Assembly (NCBI GenBank): GCA_907163375.1
Contig: CAJQUW010003174.1
Coordinates: 682,001 to 746,000, forward strand
DNA from: Prostheceraeus crozeri
Taxonomy: Eukaryota > Platyhelminthes > Polycladida > Euryleptidae
Direction: 5' to 3'
DNA length: 64,000 bases
Made by a program: the position numbers and the translations under genes. The notes under the pieces are model-generated. The model did no database searches and was not told where the DNA came from. It saw only the letters and a program-made list of their open reading frames with translations. This document shows positions 23,293 to 35,199 of this stretch, piece by piece (within the stretch, counting starts at the first letter, position 1; the number at the start of each line of letters is the position of its first letter).

Positions 23293-25312
23293 TTTCGAAC
23301 AAAGATCGGCAATGATAAAATGATATCATTTAATTCCGAGGAAAAATGATATCATTTTATATCATTTTATTTTTGCAAAATGATGATATCCTCAAAAGTT
23401 TTTGTTCCATTATATCTTCTAATCATAGATTCATTTTGTATTGAACCAAATTTAGTCTCTTTCGTTTGTTCTACCCATGTCCTTCCCCACTGGTTGATTC
23501 ATGTAGCGAAAAGCAACAGGCTATTGTCTGTCAGTCAGTCTATCACACAGATTGTTCTAGTTTGAAAATACTGGTTTGAATTTTTTTTTTTTACTTGTCT
23601 TAGTTTCTATTTTTATCATACGAGTATAATATAAGCTTATGATTAAATTATTAGTAATATGCAAACAAGGCTTTGAAATTTGGAAATACGAGTGCGGTCA
23701 AAGCTCGACATTTCGAACTTAAATAATTAAGGTTCTGGTTCATAAAGACCGCCGCTTTCTGAGATTGGCTCTATATGTACAGTCTTACAGTGTATATCTC
23801 ATATATTGCCGGTTACTTCAGACTTCCAGTGGATCCATGATTGAACATTGAACTCATTAATAACTGTATTGATGTTTTTGAAGTCTTGACTGCAATCTAA
23901 ACATTTTTAGGCTTTTTTCGTACTTTAGACACTGCTGGCCTAGCCAACTGCATATTGCATACATATTTGCAATTCGAGTGTATAAAGCTTAAATCAAAAC
24001 TTGCGATGTGTAATGTAGATGCCATGGGCCTCACCTAAGTTTTGATATACAAGAGGCTTTGTATGACTAAATTGCTTTCTTCGGCCTTCCATTATTTGGA
24101 ATATATCGATGCTGCATGGAATCTATTTTAAATTTCATTGCTAAGAACAGTAAAAGTAGCGTAGTAGCAATGTAAATCGAAAAGGTCGTATGACTAGGTG
24201 TATTTAGGGTGCATGTAATCGCTGTAAATCGCACTGTAAATCGCTCAATACCAATCACATACGAAGGATGCATACCAAAATATTTTTTCGTATATTTCTG
24301 TGTTCTCTTGGTATATATTTGTATGCTTTTCGTATGTTATTTCAAATATGGTATGCTTTACTACTAAAGTCACACCAGCACAATGTTAAATGAAAGCATC
24401 AATGATTTCTAATATATGTTGATTTAAGGCCTTTTGTCAATAAAGATCACACTAATGTTACTACTGTTTTGTAAGTAGTGAGATAGTGACATTCAAGAAT
24501 ATAAACTTACAATACTGAATTCGATTTTAATACATGTAAGTCTAAGGCTTTTCATGAATAATCGATAAGTATTTGACCATCAACAATTAGGCATTATGTA
24601 ATTTTGGACTAAGCATATTATCAATCCGAAATAAAAACACATTATAATTCATGAACGCAAAAATAGTTAAGTTTGAGATATATAAGTCAACATGGTTGCT
24701 CGAAAATTATCGTTTAATAGAAATGATGTTTATCAATTTAGTTCAAGGAAATGAGCTAATTATGAGTCATGTGAATGGCATAAGGCAAGAAGCAAAGATG
24801 AGATGCGGCTTTAATTTTACTATAGATCTACTCTAGTTAAATACCACACTTTCACAAAGAAATATTCACGACTGGTATTACTGGAAAAAAGTTATTTGTA
24901 AGTAGTATGTAATATAACTTATTTTTGGACATGTGACTTAAAGCTATTCATACGAAACACATACGAATGAGGACCAATTTGCATCGGGTCTCGTATATAA
25001 ACATACCAACAATTCGTATTTCATTGTAAAACAACCAATCACAGATAGAATAGTTCGTATCGCTACATACCAATCACATACGAAAGTAAATGAGATGCGG
25101 TATGAAAAACACGCCAGATCTCTGTAAACATACGAGAATCTCGTATCAGATGCTACTTTCAAATTGTATGAGATTTTGGTATATGTTTGTATGTAATTTT
25201 TGTATCCAGCGATTTACAGTGGGAGGTATACGTATATTTCACTAAAAATGGTGATATCATTTTATACGATCTTAAAAATATAATGATATCATTGCCGATC
25301 ATAGTTTTCGAA
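23293..25312. mobile_element. About 2-kb TIR element with TGATATCA palindromes
   Basis: GATCGGCAATGATA at 23304 and its inverse ATGATATCATTGCCGATC at 25283-25300 mark the two ends, inside slightly longer similarity (TTCGAA at the outer edges). Next to each end are several AATGATATCATTTT palindromes. No transposase frame is visible. A separate MITE occupies 24232-25221. Confidence 0.55.
24232..25221. mobile_element. CACTGTAAA-tipped element with many TTCGTATG words, nested
   Basis: It begins CACTGTAAATCGCT and ends AGCGATTTACAGTG, a 14-bp perfect inverted pair. Words such as CATACGAA and TTCGTATG recur about ten times near the two ends, resembling subterminal binding sites. The tip matches five other MITEs in this window, but the body is unlike theirs. 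No coding capacity. Confidence 0.7.
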
Positions 25313-26607
25313 GCTTTGACCCAACAGGAATTGAACTATTACATGCGATAGTCATTTTAATGATCACTTAAAATCTTTTACTTCAGAATAAGTCGCTCAT
25401 TTATTTTGAATCAAAATAGCAATAAACCATACCACTCTAGAGTTCATTGAACCCTTCAAGTCTCTGAGGATGATGGCAATAATTTCCAAGGCATTTTACC
25501 ACCTAGTTATATTATCGCTTTTATTTCATCAATTTATCCCAGATGTTGTAAAACTACCACACAAACGAACATATTGATCAATCCTCTCTTTAATATCTTG
25601 CCTCGATTTTACAAACTCAACGTAGTTGACAATAAAAATCTTCAAAGATAACAAGATTGGAAACATTATCGTTAGATCTGACATATCTCCTCTGAACACA
25701 CAACAAAGGCACTTTGTCGTGTAATTTATCACACAGACAATGAAGAGGTACATTGTGAAATGTCGTCAATGCGACAGATTAACTTACCAATTGGGGATTG
25801 ATACGTGAAGATAAAGCTGATAAACTGCAAGTCGTTCACCCTGCAATACGAAGAGAATTGAAATGAAGAAATCGATAATTTGCATGTCGTTTACATGTCA
25901 AAGGCATCAACCGGAGAAGATAATGGATTTCATATCATTCTAAATATGACTTCTTACATTGGTGAACGGATATTAATCTTAATTTTTCTTCCTACAGCTT
26001 TTGTATTACAGTATTTGGCGATGTGCTGCAAGTTCACTCAACAGTTTTGTCATAATAGCGGTTTCTAGATGTGATCTATTGTTAAATAATGTACTTGAAT
26101 TTCCGAATTCGTATTTCTGCATCCTGCAAGAGATGAGCCATGAAAATTAGATTGTTTATCTGCATTTGGCTTGAGCGGATATTCACTCATGCTGGCCTCT
26201 ATTATATTATATAATCACAATAAGACGGTCGTATCCATCGACTCACGGCTCGATCTCTATGCACTTTTTATAAAAAAGTATTTAAGTCTCAGTATTATTA
26301 TTAGCTTGAAAGTATTAGTGTGAAGTATTAGTTTTGAAAGTGAAGCTTTGAATCATTTTCAGTATTTCAGTAAATATGTACTTTACTTTTTGTGTAGACA
26401 TCCAAAATATCTAGACCATCATAATCTACATGCAGACAGGACCAGTCAGTGTTGTGATCGGTCCGGATCGAGTTCTACCGTTTGTCGATCGGTTCGTGTC
26501 GAATTTTCCGATCGATGTGTGATCGGCTTTCTATTCGACCAGTTAATACGGCTTTGTGATGATGCTCAATTAAGCATGATTGAAAATTTTTCTTGCTGTC
26601 ATGATTC
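25313..26607. other. No recognisable gene
   Basis: AT-rich sequence with short frames (25529-25753 minus, 25880-26068 plus) lacking recognisable domains. Near 26460-26530 the words GATCGG and CGATCG recur without clear structure. Confidence 0.4.
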
Positions 26608-27600
26608 AATGGCGGTGTCTGTTTTCTGAGAGTAGTCTCTTATCTTCCAGACCCAAACAGGAATACTGTCGCCTGCCATAGACAGAAAATGACTCAGCTC
26701 ATTGAAAAGTCAAGCAAATTGCGCTTGAATTCAGAGTCAGTTCAGCCGATGATTCATCCTGGATTACAGCGATACCATCACCAGGTTTGGGCCTACGTCT
26801 GTCACCTAACCAATATCGGATATTGGCGAAATGGTGGCTAGGCATCTCTCTTTTTAAGATTGATAGCTGCTGTTCTGGATGCCCGGACGTAGAACGGGAC
26901 CCATTTGAACTCCACGCCCTAACATGCAAAAGAAGTCCGAATGTGATTTCAAGACACAGAGACCAACTTAGCGAGATATGCTACTGGGCAAATCTGCGAC
27001 CAAGCATTGAGAGGAGTGCTGGCTTGGGGTAATAGAGATTGATAGACTACCTGCCCCCGGATCCTGCCCACCCCCATCTTGCTTCCAGACGGGAGCCTTG
27101 GACGACCGGGCGTGATTGACCACACGTTGGAGCACTCGCTTACCACGTCTACAACCGTAAGATCTTTCTTTGACATCGCTGAAAGTCGCAAGCACTCCAA
27201 CGACTCGAAGTGCGCAGAACTCGGGTGGACATGCCTACCAATGGCGGTGTCTGTTTTTGGAGTATGGGGGAAGGAGTCGAAGGATGTTTTTTCGCGCATC
27301 GTTGGGAAAATATCAATGCAGACTGGATCCTACTTTTCCGAAGTGAGGGCTGCATTTTTCAGAAAGTTATTGGTGACTTTAATGCGTTGCAATGTCTGAT
27401 CGCTTTTGCCCTTTTACATCACTTCTGCCCTACAATTGGGCAGGAAGAGCTCGTCACTGCTGGCGATCCTTTTAGGTTCTGACTCAGATTTTTTCTATAT
27501 TTTCTGTGCCTTTATCATTCTATATTTGATTTTTCATATTGACTCTTTTAACTTCTGTAACTTACACAGTCATTGTTCCCGATTATAATAAGTTTCTTTT
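26608..27600 (+). pseudogene. LINE C-terminal end with zinc knuckle and nuclease-like tail, copy 1
   Basis: Broken in several frames. Readable blocks are GLRLSPNQYRILAKWWLG, then CSGCPDVERDPFELHALTCK (a C-x2-C...H-x4-C knuckle), VISRHRDQL, and the tail VRSFFDIAESRKH followed by CAELGWTCLPM. The copy at 60963-62460 supplies the matching GRPNDILL and RDAIDLTVV blocks. The knuckle, RH and RPxD...D order resembles the restriction-like endonuclease region at the C terminus of R2/R4/NeSL-type LINEs; that assignment is inference. Homology to copy 2 starts abruptly at about 26630. The preceding ATGGCGGTGTCTGTTTT duplicates 27241-27257, so the 5' junction is rearranged. Confidence 0.65.
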
Positions 27601-28573
27601 AAGAAGCAGACATTTTTTTCTTTGAAGAAGCAATTATAGTAATTAAATTTTGAAAGTTGCTGTCCTAAGAGTCTTCGATGAGCATTCTGTCCTGCAATTT
27701 TCCTCCAATTCCAATTGATTCTTTAGAAAGTAAGTCTACATGCACTTTATTTTTTCTATCATGCTATTTTCATCTGCAATTGCACTTTTGAGGGGATTCA
27801 CCTTCAGACTTAGTGAAAGTCAAGTATATTTGGTGTAAAACAAGCAACTCTTACTGCTTGTGATATTTCAAGTGAGACAGATGCAACTAATCGCTCTTGA
27901 AGAAACAAATCAACATAAGGAAATGCCAAAGTGAACAACCTGTCAACATTATGATTCAGAATCGTGGGATGCAAATATATTTCGTTCTTTTTTATGCGAT
28001 AACTCTGCGGTTCATTTTCGGTCGTTTTCATCCATATCATTCATGATAAAGACGAAGTTACATATTATCGATCTTGTACTGTTGCTTGTTAAATTTAAAC
28101 GTCTGCTTTAGTTTGCACAAGAAAAGGCAGTACATGAATCATGAGAACACAATACTCATCTGAATCGAGTTAATTATGAAATGCAAAACACTTCAGTTAT
28201 AGCTGGAAATAGTAAATCAAAAGGAGAAACTTGAGAAAGTTTTGCGTTTATCAGCAAAGTGAGTGACAATTAGTTATTGTCAAAGACAAATTTATGACTA
28301 ACTGATTTTCCAGAATGAATCGAGTCAATACTAGCGACCAGGCAATGAATCTATACAATATTCAAATGTGATTCTACTTTTGAATTGTATTTTATTGTAG
28401 CTCACGATGGAGCTAATCTGTATACGTATCTCTTTAGCTACCTCCCTTTAGTTAGTTTGATATCATTAAAATAAAGCAAAAGAGAAAGATACTTCTTGGG
28501 GCCCACCGGAACTCCTCTTAGGTCTCTGAGGGTCAGACAGTGACTGATTTTTGAAGAGAATATGGTAATTTAT
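27601..28573. other. No recognisable gene
   Basis: AT-rich spacer between two LINEs. The minus-strand frame at 27810-28040 has no recognisable domain. Confidence 0.45.
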
Positions 28574-29990
28574 TAATACCATATTTTTTCAAATTTACCT
28601 GTGTTGTCCAAACTACTGGAAAGGATAGTCACGTCTCAATTACGTTTGTACTTGGAGTCCAACAGTCTCCTGCTCCCAATTCAATCGGCGTACCGGTCAG
28701 GCTATTCCACGGAAAGTGCCATTCTGAAACTCACTTCAGATATTTTCAACGAAATGGATGATGGAAAAATCTCTGCTGTGGCAAGTTTGGACTTGACATC
28801 GGCATTCGACACTGTGAGCCATTCAATCTTGTTACGTCGCCTCTCTTACTCATTTGGAGTGTCTGGAAATGCTCTGCAGTGGTTCACATCATTCCTGTCT
28901 GACCGTCAGCAATGCGTGTTTTTTCGTGATGAATACTCCTCTTACAGCCCAGTTATTTCTGGTGTCCCTCACAGATCTGTTATTGGTCCTATTCTTTTCA
29001 TCATGTATGTGTCTGACTTGTTAAGTGTCTCTAATAACCATCGCCTGTCTATACTTACGTATGCAGATGACATTTTATTGTATGACTCTGATGCACCAGC
29101 TCGTACTGTCGACCTTCTTCTCGTGTTTCTGCTTGTATTTTTGATATAGATGAATGGCTTTCATCAAACAGTCTTTGCCTCAACTCACTGAAGTCTGAGG
29201 TTATGTGGTGTAGCAGTGTGAGAAGAAGCCATCAACTACCGAGATCAGGCTTTACTCCCAAACCAGTTATCAGCTGTCTCGGGGTGATGCTTGACCAACA
29301 CCTTCTAATGAAAAGGCATGTTGCAAAAGTCAGCTCCACCTGTTTCTCTATTCTGAGGCAAATAAGATCAATTAGACCTTTCTTGTCCCGGCATGCCTCA
29401 CGAACTCTGGCTGAGACCCTTGTGATCAGTAGACTCAACTATTGTATTTCATCCCTGTATGGTCTTTCGATGTCGTCAAGCAGACAATTACAGAGGGTTT
29501 AAAATGCAGCTGTACGTTTTATTTACCGACTCAAACGTTTCGAACATATTACCCCTTATGTGCGAGAACTGAAATGGCTTCCTGTAAAAGCTCGCATTAT
29601 TTTTCGAATTTCTTGTATTGCCCACAAGTCTCTATATGATGTTTCTCCCCGCTATATTACCGATCTCTTAACCAAGATTTCTGAAGTCCACAACCGTTCC
29701 CATCTTCGTTCTTCACGATCCTCTACTTATCCCAGCTGTTCGCCGTCCTACTCTTGGTGGAAGGTCGTTCTCTTCTTCATCCTCTAGAATCTGGAACTCT
29801 CTTCCTTCCTCACTCACATCCATCTCTTCCCTACGTTCTTTCAAACCTGCTTTACACAATTACTTGTATACTTATGTAGAATGCTAACTGTATCCTTCTA
29901 TTTTTGTAGTTTTTGCCTCTTACTCTTGATGTATGTACAGTGGCCTTGAAATCTTTTTATGATGTAACGCCACTATAATATTGTTTATGG
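28574..29990 (+). pseudogene. CR1/L2-like LINE, 5'-truncated, best preserved RT in the window
   Basis: The frame opens with SNLPVLSKLLERIV, the usual RPISNLP..SK..E region, and continues to LDLTSAFDTVSH (RT motif A, residues 63-74 counted from 28601), GVPHRSVIGPILF (motif B, normally GVPQGSVLGP) and YADD (residues 154-157). After about 29140 the frame shifts. It resumes at 29203 with CLGVMLDQHLLMKRHVAKV and SRLNYCISSLYGLS, reaches a stop at 29500-29502, then NAAVRFIYRL, ELKWLPVKARIIF, and finally RIWNSLPSSL with a stop at 29885-29887. This is the order of L2/CR1 ORF2 from the palm to the C-terminal tail. The endonuclease is missing. One frameshift and one internal stop were seen in the main body. 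The 3' end is an (AAAT)n tail at 29990. Confidence 0.85.
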
Positions 29991-30094
29991 AAATAAATAA
30001 ATAAATAAATAATATGATGAAACTGTTATTCAAGAGGGAAATAAATAAATAAATAATATGATGAAACTGTTATTCAAGAGGGAAATAAATAAAC
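29990..30094 (+). repeat. Duplicated LINE tail with (AAAT)n
   Basis: A unit of about 44 bp, made of an (AAAT)n run followed by ATATGATGAAACTGTTATTC and AAGAGG, occurs twice in tandem (about 29990-30037 and 30038-30081), with a third partial (AAAT)n to 30094. Likely produced by slippage during LINE insertion or by later unequal exchange. Confidence 0.75.
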
Positions 30095-30164
30095 TAAGGG
30101 GAGAATGAACAATGAGTGCCCATATCAAATACTTTACATGGTCAAATGTGCTGCAACATAGGGT

Positions 30165-31255
30165 AAAATCGGGTAATATCGACAGTTAGGCCACTTTTCC
30201 AAAATGAAGCTGTAGGACGTCAAGAACTCATCCAAGCGTGCAGCAAATTGCACCAATAAGTTACTAACTCTCAAAGGTACAACAGAGGCTTTGTGGAACG
30301 CTTCTGATTGCCCCATTCTGACAGATATCAAAGCGTGAAGTGAGTTGTGCAATATATTGCTCCGATCAGTGCAAATTAGTCGGACCCTTCACGAGCCATC
30401 TGACAGCGTGGTTATTCCATACCATAGGGAGGTATAGTTTCATTGAATTGTGATGACTTCGACAAATATCTTTAGTTGTTTTAAGTTATATTGTTACATG
30501 GAGTCGATGCAGGATTGTCGGGTGATATCGACACTACATGTACTGTTGATAGGTACTACACAGCATTTTTTCAACAAGATGCTGACTAAATAGTCTGTAT
30601 TTCATCATTATTGTTTACTGTCTATTGAAATATTGCCTTTACATGATTTGAATGCATCCCTTTATGGTCTATCTATCATGCGTGGAAGATGTCGGTTAAT
30701 ATCGACATCTTAAGTTTTAGGGCTCCTACCGTTATTCCTCTCAGTATTTATATGAATTATAACATCCAAATAATCCTCTCTTTCTCGAACTTATTACTCT
30801 GCGATTCTAGGTGAAAAGTAAGATGTGTGGCCTATAATGATATTCGCATAATATCGACACATCGCACAGTGACATCGACGGTCCCCTAAAGAAGTGTCAG
30901 AAGATGCCAAATAAAATAAACTAGAAATGTTGCATGCTGTGTGAAACGAAATTTTGCACATTGTTCCCTCTTTCATAGCTTGAAAAGGCGAAATTTCATC
31001 GCTTTCCATTGCGTTACATGCTTTCGTTACATGCATGAAAGATGTGCGGAATTCTTCCTCGTCTTTGACGATGATGGATTCGTCTGTCTGGACTCTTTTT
31101 TGAAATTTCGCCCTTTCAGATAACCAAAGAGGGAGCAGATATGTAAGCTTGTGTTTCATACAATATGAAACATCACTAGTTTTCCATACCTGGAAAATTT
31201 TGACTCTTCTTTTTGGGACTGTCGATATTGGCCAACAAAGTGTTGATATTATGTA
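30165..31255. repeat. ATATCGACA-rich element with an unassigned open frame
   Basis: AATATCGACA or close variants recur at 30174, 30525, 30697 and 30849, and inverted at 31219 (CTGTCGATATTG) and 31241. The outermost copies face each other (ATATCGACAGT left, ACTGTCGATAT right), so the region may be one TIR element. A minus-strand frame of 169 codons (30794-31303) overlaps it. It has three cysteines in a CHCAMC block near its end but no family I recognise. Boundaries are approximate. Confidence 0.4.
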
Positions 31256-31504
31256 AATAACATTAGGCCTGCAATTTACACACCTTTTTTCACCTACAAT
31301 CATAAAATAAATCGATGAACCAATAAATTCTATCTAGAAGAGATTATTTGGATATCATAGTTCACATCAAAACTAAGAAATACAGCCGTGAGAGCCCAAA
31401 AATAAATTTACATAAATTTGCGTTTGTGATTGTATTCAAAGTCTCCCGCTGCTTGTTTTCTATGTAAGAAGTCTGTTCACCAAGTCACTGAAAAATTGAT
31501 ATCA

Positions 31505-31707
31505 AGCTATTATGAATGGTTTAACGTCACTACTCTCCTTTACTGGGGGCTTGGACGGTGCTGACATAGTCAGACTTTAATCTGGAACGTGGTAATCTTT
31601 TAGCTCAGATGACCTTCCTGATGACTTCCAATGACACTTTCGGGGCTCGACCTCTGGATCAAGAGATCGTTAGGCCAAGCACTTAACCACTGTGCCACGG
31701 AGACCAC
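31505..31707 (-). mobile_element. tRNA-derived SINE, family S3
   Basis: On the minus strand: GGTCTCCGTGGCACAGTGGT, TAAGTGCTTGGCC (A-box region), then GGTCGAGCCCC (B-box-like, near 31644) and a non-tRNA body with GAAAGTGTCATTGG. Only one copy is present, so the family is inferred from the tRNA-like head. Confidence 0.5.
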
Positions 31708-31864
31708 CTGATATTGAGCTATTATTTGACTTATAAATCATGTGTGCACATTCACGTGCAGCATCAAAGTCGAAATGATCCATCAATAATTCGTTTCTTC
31801 ATCTAGCAATAATCAATAGTCACAATTTATTGATTGTGTCTTCAAATAATCACATTTGCAATTA

Positions 31865-32290
31865 GCCCGGGTAAATTTGAGATTTGCAATTAGCAAGTTA
31901 TTGAAATTTCGATGTGTATTCATTAAACATCACTTGAAACACATTACTGGCAAATCGCCTGAGTTATTGACCCTGCAATAATTAATAAGTGCTGCTTTTG
32001 GAATGTAAATAGAATAATTAAATATTAAGTTCTCTCCTCAGTTTGCCAGTAGTGTGTTTAAAGTGATATTTAATGAATGTCCGCCAAAATTTCACTCTCA
32101 AGTTGCAGCGCATGTCTGCAACTTTAAATAGGCAGTTGTGTCGATGTTGAGAGATGTGACCTAGGCCTGCTGATGATTCCTGAAATTGGATGAAATGGCA
32201 ACTATTCACGTCTGCCTCTATTTTCCAACTGAGGATTCAACTCCATATTTAATTATCCTATTTACATTTTAATCACATTTAATTGATTGT
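31865..32290. repeat. Fold-back repeat family B, copy 2
   Basis: Shares with copies 1 and 3 the blocks ATTAAACATCACTTGAAACA, TGGCAAATCGCCTGAGTTAT and GGCCTGCTGATGATTCCTGA, plus an inner inverted pair (AACACATTACTGGCAAAT near 31940 against TGCCAGTAGTGTGTTTAAAG at 32044). The module order differs from copy 1. Non-coding. Confidence 0.65.
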
Positions 32291-33984
32291 TTATCTGACA
32301 TACTTGTTACAAATAACTGAAACCATCATGTAGGAGTAGATCCACGTTTCAGTCTTGATGAGTCATAAAAAAGTAATTTCTCCGTCTTAAAGTCTCTTCC
32401 TGAAAATTGTTATTTTCACGTAGCTTTTAATTGCTGCTTAAAATGTTTTGAACAATTGGACAAGAGATTATGCTATTGTGTTTGTTAATGACATGAGCTG
32501 TCCGGCGTTCACTTTTTTCTGATGGCATTTAACTGTCAATCAAATATCATACAATTCCCCTAAAACCGTATTGTTTTCTACTTTCTTGCTGTCAACTATC
32601 TTGACTTTTCCTATGAGACTTGCAACAATTTTTGGAAAAAGAAATACGACCAATCGCAAATTAGAATAGATATCCCTAGATACTACTATTTCAGATGAGC
32701 ATCTTTGAAACAGCGTGACTTAATTACAGCTCTACGATATGTATCACAGGGAGATCAACGCAAAAGATTGCATTTGTTAATAACTGAAATATCTTATTCT
32801 AATAATGAATGAAAACAACAAGTAGAGTAGAAATACACCAAGATTCATTAACTTGAGGTTTTATCGACTGTATGTCAAACAGTTTTACAAGCGTGTATAG
32901 CATTTCTTCGACATATAAAACGATCGATTTTTTCAGTCAGAGACGGAAAAGGCTTGACAAGTGCACATGCAGATTACCCTGTGAAATCGTGCAAATATAA
33001 GCTGTATACTATCGCTGTAGTAAAAGTCACAGGAGTAGTCGATTTATCAGATACTTTGCATTCACATATTCCTAACCATAGAAATCCTAATTTCCACTTT
33101 GTTCCAGTTTTATGCACTAGGTGCAGGTTTGTGGCATATAAAGGCGTGTTTACACTAACAATTTTTCTTGTACAATTTTAGTCATCGTCCAATTAAACGC
33201 CTCTGTGTCTGAAGATGCAATTTGTAGCACAATATGAATTGTATGTAATGTAAACACTCGCTCAACATGGCAACTTGTGACACAGTATTGATGACGTGAA
33301 TGTCTACAATTTTTCTTAAATGGTGATTCAATAATAATACAAAATGTTGCACGCATTGCAGTCAATGTCAGCTCGATGAAAATCATTTATCTGAATTATT
33401 TAACTCTCAGAGATTAGAACATAGTGCTAGTTTGTTGAATAAGTTGCAACATGACGCCTGAGAAATTCATCTGAACATTTCAAAACATTGATATTTTGAT
33501 AAATGCCTACAGGGAAAGGCCTTGTTTATGGGGTGCGATATCGGATTTACCCACAGACAGATCAAAATATGATTCAGCAGCAACTGATTTGTCAATTTGT
33601 GCAATGCATCAGTTAATCAAACCAAGAAGAAAATTCGAAAACTTCGAACTCAATATGGACCAGAACTGAAGAAAATGAATTCAACAAAATGTGACTGCAC
33701 CGGATCATGGGCACCATCCAGTGGGAAATGGCAATACTTCGACTCACTCGATTTTCACCGTGATTCCACGCAACTATCAAAGTCAAATCTAAAAGTAAAT
33801 ATCGTCATTTTTACTATTTTCATTCAGACCCACATTGCTGGTTTTACGCAAAAGCTAATAACTTCTTAAATTAGTCCACATAAATAGTCTACACTTAGAT
33901 TTTATGTAGGGCCTATCATAATATGCAATGTGATATAATTCATTTGAAATATTAACGTGAACTCGTTTTCAGACCCCATAGAGA
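32291..33984. other. No recognisable gene
   Basis: Short open frames at 32954-33181 and 33597-33869 (plus) and 33150-33386 (minus) have no recognisable domain. No element ends were seen. Confidence 0.4.
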
Positions 33985-34783
33985 CGACGTATGGACGTCG
34001 TTGTTGGACGACCTGTTGGACGTCCAAGGAAATCATGGAGCGATAACATCAAAGAAGACCTTCGAGCGCTCGGTCTCCGTGTGGAGGATGCCACATAATT
34101 AGATTCATCTGCGCGCGCTTCGGTTTCCTAGAAAGGAAGAATTGTATGCAACCTTAATGTCGAAATGGCACATCAACTTGCTCCTTCTCGAATGGATAAT
34201 TCATGTATGGCTTGCTATTGGAAATGGCAAACAATAAGATGTCAGCAGAGGACAGTGGAGCCAGTGAGAGATGCGTGCGTGCTGTGATATCACTTCGTAC
34301 ACACCAAAACACACATCCCTGTCTTGGCTTCGGTTCAATGTATGCACTATACACTGAGAAATGCCGAGGAGAGGATCATCAAGTGAACTTATTTTCGTAC
34401 GCCTGCTACTTTCTTTAATAATGATCGGAAGGGCCAACATTATGGAGAAAACTTGTGGGCAATGATCTGAAGTCTTCGAATCTGAAGGAATTTTGGCAAT
34501 CGAAGCACTTTGCTGGAACTCACAGTAATCCGCAAGCGGCGCACGACTTTTTTCCTATCTCTGTAAGGTATTAGGAATTCCTTCTTGCCCACCTAATAGG
34601 TTCCTGAATGTGCCGTCAGTTTCGTATTAATCACACTTCTAGCAAACCGAAGCAGATAAACAAAATATTTAATTCTGTGGGAAGATGCTAACGACCGAGC
34701 GAAGTGGAGAACTGCCATACAAGCAAACCGTCGTACCCAATATGGATGGAACAATCGACGTTAAATGGCATAAGTAAGTAAGA
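33985..34783 (+). pseudogene. LINE C-terminal tail (RTE-like), split by a MITE
   Basis: The left piece (to 34091) reads VVVGRPVGRPRKSWSDNIK then EDLRALGLRVEDA. The right piece (from about 34689) reads NDRAKWRTAIQANRRTQYGW and ends at a TAA (34762-34764), followed by a TAAGTAAGTAAG tail. The pieces form the GRPRK.W.D.IKEDL...ED..DRAKWR tail of RTE-type LINEs, and they fit together once the MITE at 34092-34679 is ignored. Only this extreme C terminus is present. It differs in sequence from the LINE tail at 3075-3423. Confidence 0.8.
34092..34679. mobile_element. MITE family A, copy 3 (subfamily 2), inserted in a LINE tail
   Basis: Begins CACATAATTAGA and ends TTAATTCTGTG. GGAGGATGC precedes it and GGAAGATGC follows it, a target duplication of 8-9 bp with one mismatch, which lies within the interrupted LINE reading frame. 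It is collinear with copy 2 (5055-5675) except that the 12-bp internal relic tip found there is absent. Confidence 0.85.
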
Positions 34784-35199
34784 GAACAGTGTTGGCGATG
34801 CAGATCCGAAGGTGAGGAATTTGGAGTCAGTGACCCGCTTATGACCAAGGCCGTCGAAGTGCCATGCAATCTATCAACGACGGTTCGATGAGTTCAGCAA
34901 GTGCACTATGCCAACTGCACTCGCAGTTTCAGTGTAATTGAAGAGGGAAAATCAAATGTCGATCATTGAATATCAAGATGAAGACATCCAAACAAGGAGA
35001 AGTCAGTTTTTTGCAATTGAATGATTCCTCCTAAATATAGTTTAGTGTGGATAATAGCTTGTTTTCTTAGATCAATTACAGTAATTTCATTTTTGTAATT
35101 AATTCAAACAATTTCGAAAGTGTTGTTATTGAAGCACTTCTATTGTGAGTTCCATCATCAAATTCCTATGTGCTCCCAGTTGTTCCCTTATGGCTATCC
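34784..35199. other. No recognisable gene
   Basis: AT-rich spacer between the LINE tail and the next TIR element. Nothing recognised. Confidence 0.5.

Noticed and set aside
26699-27355. Minus-strand frames over the zinc-knuckle LINE
   Set aside because: They are shadows of the plus-strand LINE, which has recognisable motifs in two copies.
31560-31660. Hammerhead in SINE S3
   Set aside because: GAAAGTGTC is present after the B box, but no CTGANGA core precedes it.
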